From NCBI GenBank assembly GCA_015680685.1, contig MNCI01026525.1, forward strand, positions 419,758 through 483,757: a stretch of 64,000 nt of DNA, written 5' to 3'. The notes under the pieces are model-generated. The model worked only from the letters and a program-made list of their open reading frames with translations, ran no database searches and had not been told where the DNA came from. Numbering within the stretch: the first letter of the stretch is position 1; every line of letters starts with the position of its first letter. Below are positions 21,901 to 33,049 of this stretch, piece after piece. This stretch comes from Gnetum montanum. Its lineage: Eukaryota > Streptophyta > Gnetopsida > Gnetales > Gnetaceae. The position numbers and the translations under genes are program-made.

Positions 21901-22720
21901 AGTTGTGAGGTAGGTGAGGATGTGATTGAACCACCGTGATTCTTTGGGCACCTATGAATTGACCGCACCTGCGAAGAGGATTTCATCTAGAAATTGGTCG
22001 AAAAGGGGCTCCTCCTCTTCTGCATCATCCCATCGTAACTGAGACAAGTGGTCAACAATCACATTCTTGGTTCCCTTCTGATCTACCATGGTGAGGTTAA
22101 ATTCCTGAAGAATCACTAGGCACCAAATGATGCAGGGGCTCAATGTTGGTTTATTCATTAGGAACTGGATAGCACTATGGTCAGTATGCACGAACACCTT
22201 ATATCCAAGCACATAGTGTCGGAATTTCTCCAAGGCGAACACCACCACTATTAACTCCTTTTAGTTGGTGGTGTAGTTAAGCTGAGAACCCACAATGCTA
22301 TGGCTTGCATAGTAGATATAGTATGGACATTTTTGATCATCACATTGTGTAAGCACAGCTCCCAAGGCATAGTTGGATGCATCCATCATAATGTAAAAGG
22401 GCCTAGACCAATTAGGTGCCCGTAGAACTGGAGTTTCTATGAGTTTTTGCTTAAGTGCTTGGAATGCAGATTCACATTCTTTGGTCTAGATGAATGGATC
22501 ATCTTTCTTTGTGAGTTCTACCAACGGCTTGGTGATCTTCGAGAAATTCTCAATGAAGCATCGGTAGTAACTAGTATGGCCAAGGAAAGACCAAACATCT
22601 TTTACAATGCTTGGTTGTCGAGTGATTCCTTGGATGACCTTGATCTTGTCAGGATCCATGCTAATCCCTGTCTGTGAGATACGATGCCCTAGCACAATGC
22701 CTTCTTGGACCATCAAGTGG
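21900..22720 (-). pseudogene. Element C RNase H and RT connection (broken)
   Basis: RNase H removes the RNA strand during reverse transcription. Two long open pieces remain (22716-22486 and 22248-21952): QEGIVLGHRISQTG, SFLGHTSYYR, then MDASNYALGAVL with an active-site Asp, and FRHYVLGYKVFVHTDHSAIQ with another, ending near VDHLSQLRW. An in-frame stop interrupts TTN-KELI. Order and wording equal those of B (13763-14607) and G (59860-60595). Confidence 0.8.
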
Positions 22721-23540
22721 CTATTCTACCAATTGAGCTGTAGATTAGTGTCTACACACCTCTTCAGAACTTGCTCAAGGTGGTCCAAGGCTTACTCAAA
22801 CGTGGCGCCATAGGTAGTGAAGTCATCCATGAAGACTTCTACCCCATTGCCAATTTGTTGCTAGAAGATGCTGAGGACAAGACGTTGGAAAGTGGCAAGT
22901 GCATTACATAGGCCAAAAGGCATATTCTTGTATGTGAAAGTCCCCCATGGACTTGTGAAAGTTTTTTTAGCTTGGTCTTCTGATGCAATTTGGATTTGGT
23001 TATAGCCACTATAACCATCCAAAAAATTATAATAACAGTGCCCTGTAATGGTGTCTAACACTTGGTCCACAAATGGGAGTGGGAAGTGATCCTTGAAGAT
23101 AGCCATGTTGAGCAATTGGACAGACCCTCCATTTGCCACCCTTCTTGGGCACAATAATGAGTGGGCTGATCCATTCGCTATCAGTGATGGAATAGATGAA
23201 CCCTGCTTTGAGCAATTGCTCGATTTCATCTTTGATGACTTACTTCAATTTGGGGTTCAACTGTCTTTGTGGTTGTTGTCATTGCTTCATGGAGGGGTCA
23301 ATATAGATTCGATGTTGGCAGACCTTGGAATCAACTCCGCTTAACTCAAGATATGATCATGCAAACGCATCATCCCATTTTTTCATCACCTTCAACAAAT
23401 TTTTCTTTTGTTTAGGAGCAAGGGTGACATTGATAATTACCGGCTTCCCATTTTGCAAAAATGCGTATTCTAAGTGGGCCGGTAAGGACTTGAGCTCCAG
23501 GGGTTCTTGTTTGAAGCTTTCAGGGATTTTCAGCTTTCCT
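22720..23540 (-). pseudogene. Element C reverse transcriptase (broken)
   Basis: Begins with EPLELKSLPAHLEYAFL, continues through FIYSITDSEWISPLIIVPKK and HFPLPFVDQVLDTITGH, then FLDGYSGYNQIQIA and MPFGLCNALATFQ. The active site FMDD is at 22833-22822. A deletion of about 10 bp after KKGGKWRVC (near 23110), where relatives read an IDFR-like block, shifts the frame. FMDD rather than YMDD and the GLCNA wording are typical of the Athila/Tat branch of Ty3/Gypsy. Confidence 0.85.
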
Positions 23541-24140
23541 CAATCATCATGGTCATCAACAGTGGATACTTGTTGATGAACCTCTTCCATTTCATCCATG
23601 CTTTCTACATAGGTTCGTACAAGCCCCTCAGATGGTTCCATGCACAATGTGCTGCTAGTAGGATCAGCTGTCAGCCACTGGGTGCCTTCTTGAGTTGTGG
23701 CTACCTGCACACAGTTGCACCCTAAGTCACTGTATGCGATGCATGGAACGTGCTTCTTCTCAATCTTTCCAAAAGGATTTTCCTTTGAAATTTCAAGGGA
23801 AAGATCTTGGAGTCCTAGTCTTGCATCCACCATGCTTAGCCAGGCTCTTCCCATTATGATAGGAAAGTTCCCCTTACAATTCTCGACACGAATGATAAGG
23901 AAATCGGTAGGATAGGACCACCCACATATGGTGGTCACAATATCCTCCACCAATCCCAAAGGAATGGTGATGGTTTGGTCTACCAGCTCAAGCCAAATGT
24001 TGCTCTTCTTTAACGAGGGTAGATTCCAGTTCTTGTACATGTCATGTGAGATCAAATTGATCCCTGACTCCGAATCTAGAAGAGCTTTACATAGCTCATT
24101 CCCTGCCACCTAGAGATAGATGAGGAGGCTTGTTGGATCA
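23540..24140 (-). pseudogene. Element C aspartic protease and linker
   Basis: The protease would cut Gag-Pol. A 189-codon open frame (24109-23540) starts before the active site. That site reads LLDSESGINLIS, where B has LLDSGSGVNLIS, so the Gly is now Glu. Downstream are LGLVEDIVTTICGW, FPIIMGRAWLS and a linker with QEGTQWL and CMEPSEGL that leads into RT. B and G have 60-90 extra nucleotides between the protease and QEGTQWL that are missing here. The protease shares the frame of gag. Confidence 0.8.
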
Positions 24141-26692
24141 GTCAATTTTTGGGGAAGATGCCCTACCTTTATCCAGTTGGTCATGACATGTGTGAGCATG
24201 AACATTTGTACATTGGAGGATGTTTGGTTTGCAGGCTTCTCAAGTGGTGGAACAGTGGAGGTAGTTTGAATTTCAGAGGCACTAGCCACAGGTGTATGTG
24301 ACGGTATGTTCGGATTGTTGGGCTGGAAAAAAGGATGTTTTTGTGGTTTGGGTTTCGGTCCACTTAGCTGAGGTGTCGGTTGTAGGTTGACAACCCTTGT
24401 AGTGTTTCATTGTTGTGGATGTGGTGGGATCTCCCCCTGCATAGGTGGAGCAGATGGTAGCTAAGTGGGATGTTGTGGAGAAGGAGTGGTAGGAGAAGGT
24501 GATGGAGGATAGTGAAGATGTGGGCTTTTCCCCCTGGGTGATGGAGATTGTGGTTGGAAATATTCTGGGGGATGGTAATAATTATAAAATGTGGCATGGC
24601 TGGAAGAGTCTCGTGGAGAGATTGGTTGCTGAACGTAGTACCCATACGAATCTAGTTGTCGGTAAGGGTACCGCTACCTTAGAGGTGGCATTGCCCATGC
24701 TTGTGGTTGCTGCCACTGCTGGAAGTGTTCATAAGGCTACGATGGTGCTCCACTTGGATAGTATCCTTACTGCTAGTGGAACTACCTTGGGTTGCGTTGT
24801 GGGTAAGGTAACCTTCGGGGTGTTTTTCTCCTTGTCAAGCGAGGATTCAATGTGTACATCCCAGGCTCTTGAAGATGTGACACCATAGGATAACACCCCT
24901 TAGGATGTTCATATTGACATATGCCACATTCATTTTCTTCCTCTGTATTAGAGTTTACAACCTATTCTACTACAGCAACTTTGCCCTTACCCTTATGGTG
25001 GGCATGTTCAGCTTCCTTCTTCCTATGCCGATCATGATCATTGCCTTGCTCTCTGGACTCTTCTACAATTTTCAGCACACTTTGAAATTTTTCATCCAGA
25101 GAGTTCCACATTTTATCAATTGTTGCCAATATTTCAGATACAAACTTCTGTAAGGGCAAGGTTTTTTGGTTCACTGCTACTTCCAGTGGTGATTCCTCCT
25201 CATCTTTGCAAAATTGGACTTCCCTATTTCTAATGGAGGGATCCTGATTGAACTCTTCTACACTCTACTTCTTTCTGAGTTGCCCCTCTTCTTTAGCCAC
25301 TTGCTCGATTAGGCGCTGCAGTTGATGGGCCCTTAGTTCTGATAATCATCCATGGGCATACACGCCAAGGGTATTTTTGATTTCAAAGTGGAGCCCATCA
25401 ATGATATGGCGAAGCTGTGCCCTCTAAGAGTAGCCATGACTAGGGCACTGATGTAACAATGAATAGTGCCTACTCATGGCTGCATCCAAGGGTTTATGAT
25501 TACCTTACTTCCACCCTTAGATTTGATGTCTCAAATTTGCCACTCTGAAATAGGTCTGATACTTTTCATTAAATATCTCAAGCATCGTACTCCATCTTCT
25601 AATTGATTCCGGTTCCAAAGGCCAGTACCAATTTTTTGCTTCCTTGATGAGTGTGTGAGGGAACAACTTAAGATTCTACCAATCATTATCAATATTCTGC
25701 AGGATGCAAGCATCATGGAATTCTTGCAAGTAAGTTTGTGGATCACAATTGTATCCCCCTTCAAACTTGGGGATATTGTTCATGTCAATGCATTTGATCC
25801 GGCTATCCTTCAAGTGCCTACTAGGGATCTAAATTGCCTTGGAGATATGGAGCATGCTCTGAGTAGCTAGCAATGGCTCATCTGAGTCATAGTCTTGTTG
25901 AGCACCACGGTGTCTATGATGATTCTGGCTACCCCTCCTTTCATGATGGTAAGGTTCGCGTGACTAGTCACACACTTCCTCATGCCGTTCCTTCTGATCC
26001 TTATGACCACCATTACCTTGCTCCTTTCTACCACTGATATGATCAAAGTCTAAACTGGATGAAGGTAGTGGAGAGCGAGAGGATGGAGAAGAGGGAGAGG
26101 GATCACCACCACCCTGGTGTCAATCTCCCCCTCTGCTCTGGCGGTAGCCATGATCTTCATGCCCATCCTTGCTTGTGTTGTGACCTTTCCTACCTGACCC
26201 TCCATCATCATGGGGGTCCCAGTCACTTGCTTGCTTGTTCTGGATGATGGACTGAATGACTTGGTGTCCTAGAGGAAGTTCAGCCGAATGGGAGTCATGA
26301 AAGATAGGCTCCTCATCATCCTGCAGCCCTTTCAAGAATAAGGGGTTACTGAATTGTTTCCCCTTCATGTGTTCATATTGTTCTGCTTGTTGTTGATCTC
26401 ATGCCCATTGGGCCTTAGAGGGACGATAGTCTCGGTAGTCATGATCCTTCATGATGTACTCCACACCATGGTCCTGGAGGCCTAGTCTAATAAGATTGTG
26501 AAATAGCATTCCAGGAGCCAATTGGTCAAGCGGTAGTATGATGTTGCCTTCCATGTCCCGCCATTGCGAATGTTCATCCTGATGTAGGATGAAGGGGAAG
26601 TCAGGGACATATTCATCTAGATGTGTGTAGACCACCCAACATTCTTGTGGCACTGGTCGGTTGGATTCATCTCGCCTGTGAGAAGAAGACAT
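24140..26692 (-). pseudogene. Element C gag with Pro/Gln-rich linker (broken)
   Basis: Gag forms the particle that carries the RNA. The start is the MSSSHRR Met (26692-26690), matching the starts of B (MSPSYKS) and G (MSSSYRC). Parts in order: N-terminal block with LDEYVPDFPFILHQDE; charged region with HDDGGSGRKGHN; a Ser/Pro tract near 26090-26050; the gag core near 25800-25500 (NIPKFEGGYN, LKLFPHTLIKEAKNWYW); a basic region; then the small zinc motif CGICQYEHPKGC near 24930-24895, spaced Cys-x2-Cys-x3-His-x3-Cys. A Pro/Gln/Tyr-rich linker leads to the protease. All pieces lie in one frame, broken by about a dozen stops. Confidence 0.75.
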
Positions 26693-26837
26693 GTTGGATA
26701 TTAGATAATCCACTTAATCGGTGTAGTTTACCTTTTCTTTAGTTTTCCTAGCATGCATAAGTTTTACTATCCTGGGTTCGTTCCAATGACATGAATAATA
26801 CGTTTGCTAAGGTTAATTGGCACATGTAAGACTAACA

Positions 26838-26856
26838 GTCCCCGAAAATGGTGCCA
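26838..26856 (-). other. Element C primer-binding site
   Basis: Minus-strand TGGCACCATTTTCGGGGAC begins one base after the LTR. It resembles the tRNA-Asp site TGGCGCCGTTGCCGGGGA used by many plant Athila/Tat elements. Confidence 0.65.
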
Positions 26857-26857
26857 A

Positions 26858-27739
26858 TGTTGAGTGGCTAGATACCCCTATGCACAACCATGTGAATCAT
26901 GAGCGTTCACACGCAACTCGGTCGAATTCTGTAGACTGTAAGCACTTTGCATACACAAGGCCTTAACTAGCAAACTCTTGGTTAGAACGGTCTTCCCAAC
27001 CTCACTTATTGTGTTCTAGTGGAGATGGTTAAGTGAGATTGAGGCAACTAATTTTTATAGCTTTTTACTTTATCTTTTGGTGTTTAATTAAGGTATGGAA
27101 AGTAAGGAATGAAATATTATCTAATCTATAATTATCCTAATCTATATCTTAACTATTCCTAGCATAAGTATCCAATCCCATCTTCCACACACATCCTAAG
27201 CATCCCCTTAACCACTACTGGGTTACCAGATGTTAAGCATCACTGGGTTACCAAGCGTTGGGTTTATGTTCGAGATGGTCGTACTTATGGTTCCTACGAA
27301 CTATAAACAAGAAATAGCAATTAAAATAATAACAAGATAAACTTAAGGACTATTAAAGCATAGAAATATTTAAACTATTAAATGCATTAACTAACTAAAT
27401 CCAATTACTATAAGGAATGATTGAAAAGCTTGTCTTTATCGCCGTTCATGCCAATGGGCTCAGGTACATCAACACTCGAATAAAGAGCTGGACACCTTTC
27501 TTACACCTACTGTAGGAACTTGGAAAATATGCTAACTCTCATGAAAACAAAAAGGTATAAAGAGAGGTGGAAGCCATCTTATTTATAGGCTAGAATAGAC
27601 TCTACATAAATGGGGCCACGTTGACGCATGGAAGGATACGTCGACGGGGCCACGTATATAGGGCCGCGTCGACGTGGCCACATATACGGGGTCCCATATA
27701 CATGGCGTAGTAAACGCATCGACCATTGACACTTCATCA
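26858..27739 (-). repeat. Element C 5' LTR
   Basis: 882 bp, TGTTGAGTGG to CTTCATCA, matching 14608-15478 with scattered transitions and a few gaps. TATA box at 27580-27587; G-box-type ACGTGGC motifs at 27615-27621, 27649-27655 and 27672-27678. Confidence 0.85.
27580..27587 (-). promoter_or_regulatory. TATA box in C 5' LTR
   Basis: Minus-strand CTATAAATAAGATGG. As the 5' LTR this would be the promoter of the element RNA. Confidence 0.6.
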
Positions 27740-28560
27740 AATGGCTTTTTTGCTAGTTAAGCCTTAAGTTGGTTTCTACACATGATTTTAGTACTTGCTC
27801 TAATCGGTCCAAGGCTTGATCAAAGTTCACTCCGTAGGTGGAGAAGTCATCCATGAAGACCTCCACACCATTTCCTATTTGCTACTGGAATATGCTTAGA
27901 ACTAATCATTGAAACATTTTTGGAGCATTGCACAAGCCAAATGGCATCTGTTTGTATGCAAATGTTCCCCAAGGACTAGTGAACGTAGTATTGGCTTGGT
28001 CTTCTAGGGCTATTTATATTTGGTTGTACCCACTGTACCCATCCAGAAAACTATAGTAGTGATGCCCTGCAATGGTGTCTAAGACTTGGTCGACGAATGA
28101 CAATGGAAAGTGGTCTTTGAATGTTACCATATTTAGTAGCCTAAAATCTATTCACATCCTTCATTTACCTCCCTTTTTGGACACAATAACTAAGAGACTA
28201 ACCCATTCACTATCAGCAATGGGGTATATGAGCCCAGCTTTTAGAAGTTGTTCGATTTCTTCCTTACCCATTTGCTTAAGCTTTGGGTTAAGTTGCCTCT
28301 GCGGTTGTCTTCGAGGCTTCATGGAGGGGTCAGTGTAAATTCTATGTTGGCATATCCTAGGATCTATTCCTGTTAATTTAGGATATGATCAAGCAAAGGC
28401 TTTAGACCATTTATTTATTACCTTTAACAGCCTCTCTTTTTGTTGAGGAGCAAGCTTAGCATTAATAATTACTGATTTTCTATTCTTGAGAAACACATAT
28501 TCCATACTAGTGGGCAATGATTTTAACTCAAGGGGCTCCTATTTAAACTTATCAGGGATT
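27740..28560 (-). pseudogene. Element B reverse transcriptase, N-terminal part (cut by C)
   Basis: From EPLELKSLPTSMEYVFL through GLIYPIADSEW, FVDQVLDTIAGHHYY and FLDGYSGYNQ to the active site FMDD (27857-27846). It breaks off in the thumb where C is inserted and resumes at 14607. Stops include a former Gln in YNQI-stop-IA and a Trp in GGK-stop-RM. The FMDD active site is intact. Confidence 0.85.
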
Positions 28561-29215
28561 TCCAACTTCTCCCAGTTGATATTTCCAATGTTAGGACTTG
28601 GAAGTTGGCAATGGACTTGCTCTAATGTATCTATGCTATCGATGTAAGCACAAGTTAAACCCTCAGTTGGTTCCATGCATATAGTTGAACTGTTCTCTTG
28701 ATCAACTTTCAGCCACTGGGTACCTTCTTGTCTTGTGGCTACTGCATATAGGCACCTTTGTATATTAGTCACTTATGCACGTTGTACAAACCATGACTTC
28801 TAGATGTAATTACACCCTGTGTCACTATATGCGATGCATGGAACTTTCTTCTTCTTGACCTTTCCAAACATATTTTCCTGTGATATTATCAAGGAAAGGT
28901 TGTGGATTCCTAGGTGCACATCAATTGTGCTTAGCCATGCTCTTCCCATTATGATTGGGAAGTCCCCCTTACTATTGTTGACCTAAATCACTAGGAAATT
29001 GGCTGGATGCAACCATCAAAAAATAGTGGTGATAATGTCCTCCACTAGTCCTAATGGGACAGTGATGGACTGGTTGGCCAAATCTAAATGAATTTTGCTC
29101 TTTTTTAATGGAGGCAGGTTCCAAGCTTTGTACATTTCTTGAGAAATTAAGTTGACCCCAGAACCTGAATCCAAAAGAACTTTGTATGGCTCATTCCCAA
29201 CGATCTATAGATATA
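28539..29215 (-). pseudogene. Element B aspartic protease and linker
   Basis: The active site LLDSGSGVNLIS is intact, unlike in C and G. Downstream are LGLVEDIITTIF, FPIIMGRAWLS and VPCIAYSD. Next comes a stretch (28760-28812) that C lacks and G shares, then QEGTQWLKVDQEN and CMEPTEGL (open from 28772 to 28539). At least one stop within the protease. Confidence 0.8.
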
Positions 29216-29229
29216 TAAGAGGACTCCTA

Positions 29230-31829
29230 GGATTAGAGAATTTCCTAGGAAGATGACCTACTTTTATTCAATTTGTGATGGCATGAGTTAACATGACTGT
29301 ATGCATCAGGCGTAGTGTTTGGTTTGAAGGGAGTTTTGAAGTTTTGATTGGTAATGAGGTGTCTAAGGGATTAGCGGCTTGTGGTTGCAAGGACTTAGTT
29401 AGATTGTTGGTTCTAAAGAAAGGTCTTTTCTTCATGCAGTTGTCAGGACCAATAGTATATTGAGAGTTAACAACCCTCGTAGCGTTATGTTGCTGCGGCT
29501 GGGCAAGGAGCTCACCCTGCATAGTTGGAGTAGGTGGTAATGGAGATATGGGTAGCAGAGATGCAGCTAGATGAGAAGGATAGTATGTTTGTGGAACATT
29601 AACCCTAGGAGAAGGAGTCTTATAATACTCATAGGCTTGGTAGTGAGGTTGAGGAGTGATGTGACTAGTAGAGTCACGTGGAGAGATTGGCTGCTACACA
29701 TAATATCCATACGGGTCAGGTTGATGGTAAGGATACTATTGCTATCGTGGTGGCATTCCCCATGATTGTGGGTGCTACCACTATTGATACTACTTAGTTG
29801 GTTGTGGTGGAGTTCCACTTGGATAATATGTTAAGGGTTGGTGGAACTGTCTTGGGTTACCTTGAGGATAAGGTAACCTTCGGAGTGTTTGCCTTCTGTT
29901 TAATTGTGGGTTGAGTGCATACACCCTAGACTCTTGTAGATGTGAGATTACAGGGAAACATCCCTTAGGATGGTCATATTGGCATATCTCACATTCACTA
30001 TCCTTGTCTGTATTTGAATATACAACATCTTCGATGATGGCAACTTTGCTCTTACCTTTGTTACGTGCATATTCAGCTTCTCTCTTTTTTCTCTATTTGT
30101 GATCACTACCTTGCTCTCAAGACTCATCTACTATTTTGAGAACAGTTTGAAATCTATTATCTAGGGAATCCCACATTTGGGCTACCTTTGTCGATACTTC
30201 TGATGCCAACTTTTGAATAGGCAAAGTTTTCCTATTCACCATCTCTTCGAGTGGTGACTCTTCTTCATCCTCACAAAATCTTACTCCCTTCTTTCAAAGG
30301 GAAGGATCTTTATTATATTCCTCCACACACTCTCTTTTTCTTAGCTCACCTTCCTCTTTAGCAACTTGCTCCAATAATCTCTATACTTGATGGGCCCTAA
30401 GCTCAGATAGTTTTCCCTGGGCATAAGTCCCAAGGGTTCTTCGCGTTTCATGCCTAAGCCCATCTATGAGATGGTGTAATTGATCCCTCTACGAATAGCC
30501 ATGGCCAAGACAATGATGTAACAGTGCATAATATTAGAGAATGGTAGCATTAAAGTGTTCATGTCCTCCTTGTTTCCATCCTTGGATTTTCTCTCATAGG
30601 TTAGAAACTTGAGAGTACTTTTGGTACTTATCATTAAACAATTCTAACATGGTAATCCACCTATGAATGGATTTTGGTTCTAAGGGCTGGTACCAGCTTT
30701 TTGTTTCTTTGACTAGTTTCTATGGGAACAACTTTAGTTTTTTCCATTCTTTTTCTATGTTTTGTAAGGCACATGCATCATGAAATGCTTGTAGATGATT
30801 TTTAGGATCAGCATTGTATCCCCCTTCAAATCATGAGATATTGTTCATGTCTAATCTCTTGATCCTACTATCTTTTTGGTGCCTTTTTGAAACTTTAACA
30901 GCCTTAGTTATGTCTAGCATACTTTGAGTAGTAAGTAGGGGTTCATCATGATCGTCCCATTTGTGGTGTCTATGATGCCTATTTTATTCCCTACTTTCCC
31001 TCCTTTTGTGTTGTGATTCTCTAGAATGCTCTCATCCCCTTTCTAGACTATTTCATCTATGGCTCCCACCTTGCCTACCTTTATCCTCCTGGTCTTTTCC
31101 TTTATGATTGTGTTCGGATCCTGAAGGAGAGGGTGAAGGAGATGATGAAGGTGAAGAAGGAGGAGAACCCTCACCATGGCGGTGCATGCTACCTTCTCTT
31201 CGATGGTTGCAGCCTTGCTCTCGATTATGATTAGAATGTCCATCTTTATTATGCATTTGTGTTTTTTTTTCAGACCCTTTATGTCTGTTGGTATTAGAAC
31301 CTAGATTATGGATGCTTGAATGAAGGTTCTAATACACAACGCCTTGACCAAAGTTAACAGGAGAAACATCGTTTCGTGGGAACCCTCCTGAGGCAGGTTC
31401 ACCACCCTCATTTTCACTTATGACATATGGGACATTTTGAGATAACTTCCCTTTCATGGATTTATGATGTCTCTCCTATTGTAAATCCCTTTGACGTTGT
31501 GCCTCCATGGGTTGATACTTTCTTGAGTCATGATCATGCACAATGTACTTTGCCTATAAGTGCTGCATACCAATTCATGTGAGATCATGAAGAAGCATGC
31601 TTGGGACTGAGCAATCGGGAGGTAACACTATGTTACTTTCTAAATCATGCCAACACAGTTGTTCATCCTAGTGGAGGATAAAGGTAAAGTTAGGTATATA
31701 CTCATCAGAATGAATGTATACCGTGCGAAACTATTGAGGGACTAGTAGATTATCATCATGTGTACTACGCCTCTGATTGTTTCCTGTATTAGACCTAGGT
31801 GGTGAAGCACTTTTGTAAGAAGGAGACAT
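29230..31829 (-). pseudogene. Element B gag with linker (broken)
   Basis: Start at MSPSYKS (31829-31827). The N-terminal block is homologous to gag of C, with stops at two former Gln codons (for example ILH-stop-DE where C has ILHQDE). A Ser/Pro tract (SPPSSPSSSPSPSPS) lies near 31170-31120 in a 67-codon open piece. The core is near 30900-30500. The zinc motif CEICQYDHPKGC is near 29990-29955. The linker (29900-29230) is rich in Pro, Gln and Tyr and contains an 84-codon open piece at 29522-29268. Gag and protease share one frame. Confidence 0.75.
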
Positions 31830-31948
31830 GATTGTCTATTTGGTGTGAAATATTCTTCTTTTTAATAATTTTAAAATAACCAACCCTAAGGGTTTGTTAC
31901 AACAATAAGAAGGATTTCCAAAGTTCTAATTAGTGCACAACCAACAAA

Positions 31949-31967
31949 GTCCTCGACAACGGCGCTA
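31949..31967 (-). other. Element B primer-binding site
   Basis: Minus-strand TAGCGCCGTTGTCGAGGAC starts one base after the LTR and matches the tRNA-Asp-type site TGGCGCCGTTGCCGGGGA at all but a few positions. Confidence 0.75.
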
Positions 31968-31968
31968 A

Positions 31969-32348
31969 TGATGAGCGGTGAGGTATCCTTACACTCAGCC
32001 ATATGAATACGAGCATACACACATGATCTAGTCAAATTGCAAGGACTAAGTGCTTATGTGCCTTTATGGAATGAGGACGGGTTAATCAATCATTGTCTTC
32101 CAAAGCTTAGTTGTATAGCATGATTGTATGGTTAAGTAAACTTGAGGTACATGATTTTTGATGAGCGGAGAGGTATCCTTACACTTAGCCATATGAATAT
32201 GAGCATACACACATGATCTAGTTGAATTCCAAGGACTAAGTGCTTATGTGCCTTTATGGAACGAGGATGGGTTGATCAATCGTTGTCTTCCCAAGCTTAG
32301 TTGAATAGCATGATTGTATGGTTAAGTAAACTTGAGGTACATGGTTTT
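31969..32348. repeat. 190-bp tandem duplication of the LTR end next to the primer site
   Basis: TGATGAGCGG at 31969 and at 32159 start two nearly identical blocks; the first ends in a T-run that also precedes the second. Only the 5' LTR has it. Confidence 0.85.
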
Positions 32349-32877
32349 TTATAGTTTTTTATGTTTTTATGTCTTGGTGCTATAAAGGGAGGAGAGAGAT
32401 AACTAAGTAACTAATTTAATTTAACTACTCATATATGCTTTAACTAGTTCTAACACCAGCATTCCTTCTCACTTGTTGTACAGATCTTGAACCAGTGCAA
32501 CATTATTGGAATTACCAAATGCTAATCGTTACTAGGTTACCAAGCATTACACGCATGCTCGAAGTGGTCGTACTGAGTGTGCTTACTTAGGAGAGTTGTA
32601 GGGTGAGAGAGAGAACATTAATTAACTAAGAAAAGCATTAAGTAATAGTAATTAACAGTAATTAATCTATTCTGAATGCTGCAATGTTTATCATAAAATT
32701 CGTCTTTATTGGCATACATAAGGTGTGCTCAAGTACATAATGCTCGCATAAAGATTCATTCACTTTATGACTACTACTGCGGGCACTCAGAAATAATTCT
32801 ATCTCTAGAAAGAAAAAAAGACAAGAGTTTGGCTAAGGGACTAAGACTAATTGCCAAAACCAAGTGTGCCCACCTCT

Positions 32878-32885
32878 TATTTATA
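32878..32885 (-). promoter_or_regulatory. TATA box in B 5' LTR
   Basis: Minus-strand CCTATAAATAAGAGGTG, the same as in the 3' LTR. Confidence 0.6.
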
Positions 32886-32973
32886 GGCAATGAGGCAGGT
32901 CCCAATATCGCTTGGAAGGCTTCGATATCGTAGACTTGATATCGTGGATGTGATATCATGGTTCATCAACCTC

Positions 32974-33049
32974 ATTACAATAGTTACATCACTTGTTACA
33001 AAGTGATACCATATTTATTATATAATGACTTCATTTGAGAATGGGAATG
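32974..33049 (-). repeat. Element X LTR, second part of the interrupted copy
   Basis: Resumes the match to 3521-3597 right after the second ACCTC (CATTACAATAGTTACATCAC and on). Its outer TG reads CA relative to the other LTR. Confidence 0.7.

Larger units (their letters stand above)
14608..27739 (-). mobile_element. Element C: Ty3/Gypsy (Athila/Tat-like) retrotransposon with extra 3' ORF
   Basis: 13,132 bp inside the reverse transcriptase of B, flanked by AAAGG (14603-14607) and AATGG (27740-27744), a 5-bp duplication with one change. LTRs are at 14608-15478 and 26858-27739, with the primer site next to the right one and a purine tract next to the left one. Gag, protease, RT, RNase H and integrase follow in minus-strand order. 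A spacer and a large extra reading frame (15640-18650) lie between integrase and the 3' LTR. By eye its LTRs differ less than those of A, X or E, which fits its innermost place. Confidence 0.85.
9846..32968 (-). mobile_element. Element B: Ty3/Gypsy (Athila/Tat-like) retrotransposon, carrying C
   Basis: Bounded by the perfect target duplication ACCTC (9841-9845 and 32969-32973). It starts TGATGAGC and ends TCATCA. LTRs are at 9846-10662 and 31969-32968. A tRNA-Asp-like primer site adjoins the right LTR and a purine tract the left one, so it reads on the minus strand. Without C (13,132 bp) and the duplicated target it measures about 10 kb. Domain order is gag, protease, reverse transcriptase, RNase H, integrase, then a ~2-kb 3' spacer. 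All frames contain stops. Pol wording (FMDD, MPFGLCNAP, GIDF) is of the Athila/Tat branch. Confidence 0.85.
31969..32968 (-). repeat. Element B 5' LTR, enlarged by an internal duplication
   Basis: 32159-32968 corresponds to the 817-bp 3' LTR. A further 190 bp (31969-32158) repeat its U5 end, from TGATGAGCGG to the T-run after TACATGA. TATA box at 32878-32885 (minus); target duplication ACCTC follows at 32969. Confidence 0.85.
3082..33049 (-). mobile_element. Element X: LTR retrotransposon without visible proteins, split by B
   Basis: A 516-bp sequence at 3082-3597 reappears at 9418-9845 and, after element B, at 32974-33049 (504 bp when rejoined). The right copy has a degenerate initiator-Met tRNA primer site just inside it (9404-9415), which gives a minus orientation. 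The internal part (3598-9403) is 5.8 kb without gag or pol. TATAAATA lies on the plus strand inside the LTR (near 3420), which argues mildly against the minus orientation. Target duplications are not clear. Confidence 0.55.

Noticed and set aside
24499-24888. 129-codon plus-strand frame opposite the C gag linker
   Set aside because: Mirror of the Pro/Gln-rich minus-strand linker of gag, which has homologues in B and G.
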